A stretch of DNA of 64,000 nt from Sphingobacteriales bacterium (GTDB lineage: Bacteria; Bacteroidota; Bacteroidia; Chitinophagales; JADIYW01). The notes under the pieces are model-generated. The model did no database searches. It was given only the letters and a program-made list of their open reading frames with translations, and was not told where the DNA came from. Position numbers and translations under genes: made by a program. The stretch lies in contig JADKIQ010000009.1 of assembly GCA_016721245.1 (NCBI GenBank), positions 1 to 64,000 of the forward strand, read 5' to 3'. Shown one piece after another: positions 63,959 to 64,000 of this stretch. The first letter of the stretch is position 1, and each line of letters starts with the position of its first letter.

Positions 63959-64000
63959 TGGTTAATTAATTTTTATCAATCTCAATAATACTTACCACCG

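Overview
The window looks like the chromosome of a low-GC member of the Bacteroidota, probably near the Chitinophagia or Saprospiria. The support is: several promoter-like elements of the phylum's type (TAnnTTTG), starts without Shine-Dalgarno sequences, a short eukaryote-type glutamine synthetase, a siroheme reductase with a C-terminal HEPN domain, a PrsW protein, a DUF1015 protein, and dispersed CATTCTGAGCGAAGTCGAGG-type repeats.

Region 1 (1-27,960) is a surface polysaccharide (O-antigen or capsule) locus on the + strand. It opens with an ABC exporter (wzm, wzt). Next come genes for an N-acylated or N-formylated 3-amino-3,6-dideoxyhexose: a FdtA-type ketoisomerase, a sugar N-formyltransferase, a hexapeptide acyltransferase and a DegT aminotransferase. 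Many glycosyltransferases follow, with sugar O-acyltransferase, methyltransferase, deacetylase, GNAT, epimerase and asparagine-synthase-like genes. From 1 to about 11.6 kb almost every gene except wzt carries one or more single-base indels, usually in homopolymer runs. 9.1-10.7 kb is badly decayed. An AlbA/Schlafen-type ATP-binding gene, a second decayed copy of its 3' end, and a chimeric aminotransferase/acyltransferase remnant sit inside this stretch. From 12 kb on the locus is intact except for a methyltransferase at 14.6 kb that has lost its SAM-binding core.

Region 2 (27,957-37,290) holds two large membrane proteins related to polysaccharide loci, then ordinary chromosomal genes: a bile-acid/sodium symporter family protein, TauD-like dioxygenase, Hsp20, MazG, acyltransferase, SDR and NfuA-like scaffold. 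A higBA toxin-antitoxin pair follows at 37.4-38.1 kb.

Region 3 (38,100-41,900) is a sulfite reductase/siroheme cluster. It is preceded by a 16-codon ORF containing Cys-Cys-Cys and then by an intrinsic terminator. A second ORF of the same design (18 codons, Cys-Cys-Cys again at residues 10-12, then a terminator) precedes a cystathionine gamma-synthase/lyase gene at 51.4 kb. In both cases a segment just after or at the end of the small ORF can pair with the 5' arm of the terminator. I read these as two cysteine-sensing transcription attenuators, the most notable signal in the window.

Region 4 (41,900-64,000) contains mostly housekeeping and envelope genes: GT-C glycosyltransferase, methyltransferase, dienelactone hydrolase, glnA, LpxH-like phosphoesterase, TerC, S41 protease, DUF1015, PrsW, a TMTC-like TPR membrane protein, Crp/Fnr regulator, tRNA-Asn, PfkB kinase, vanadium-haloperoxidase-like lipoprotein and a saccharopine-dehydrogenase-like reductase.
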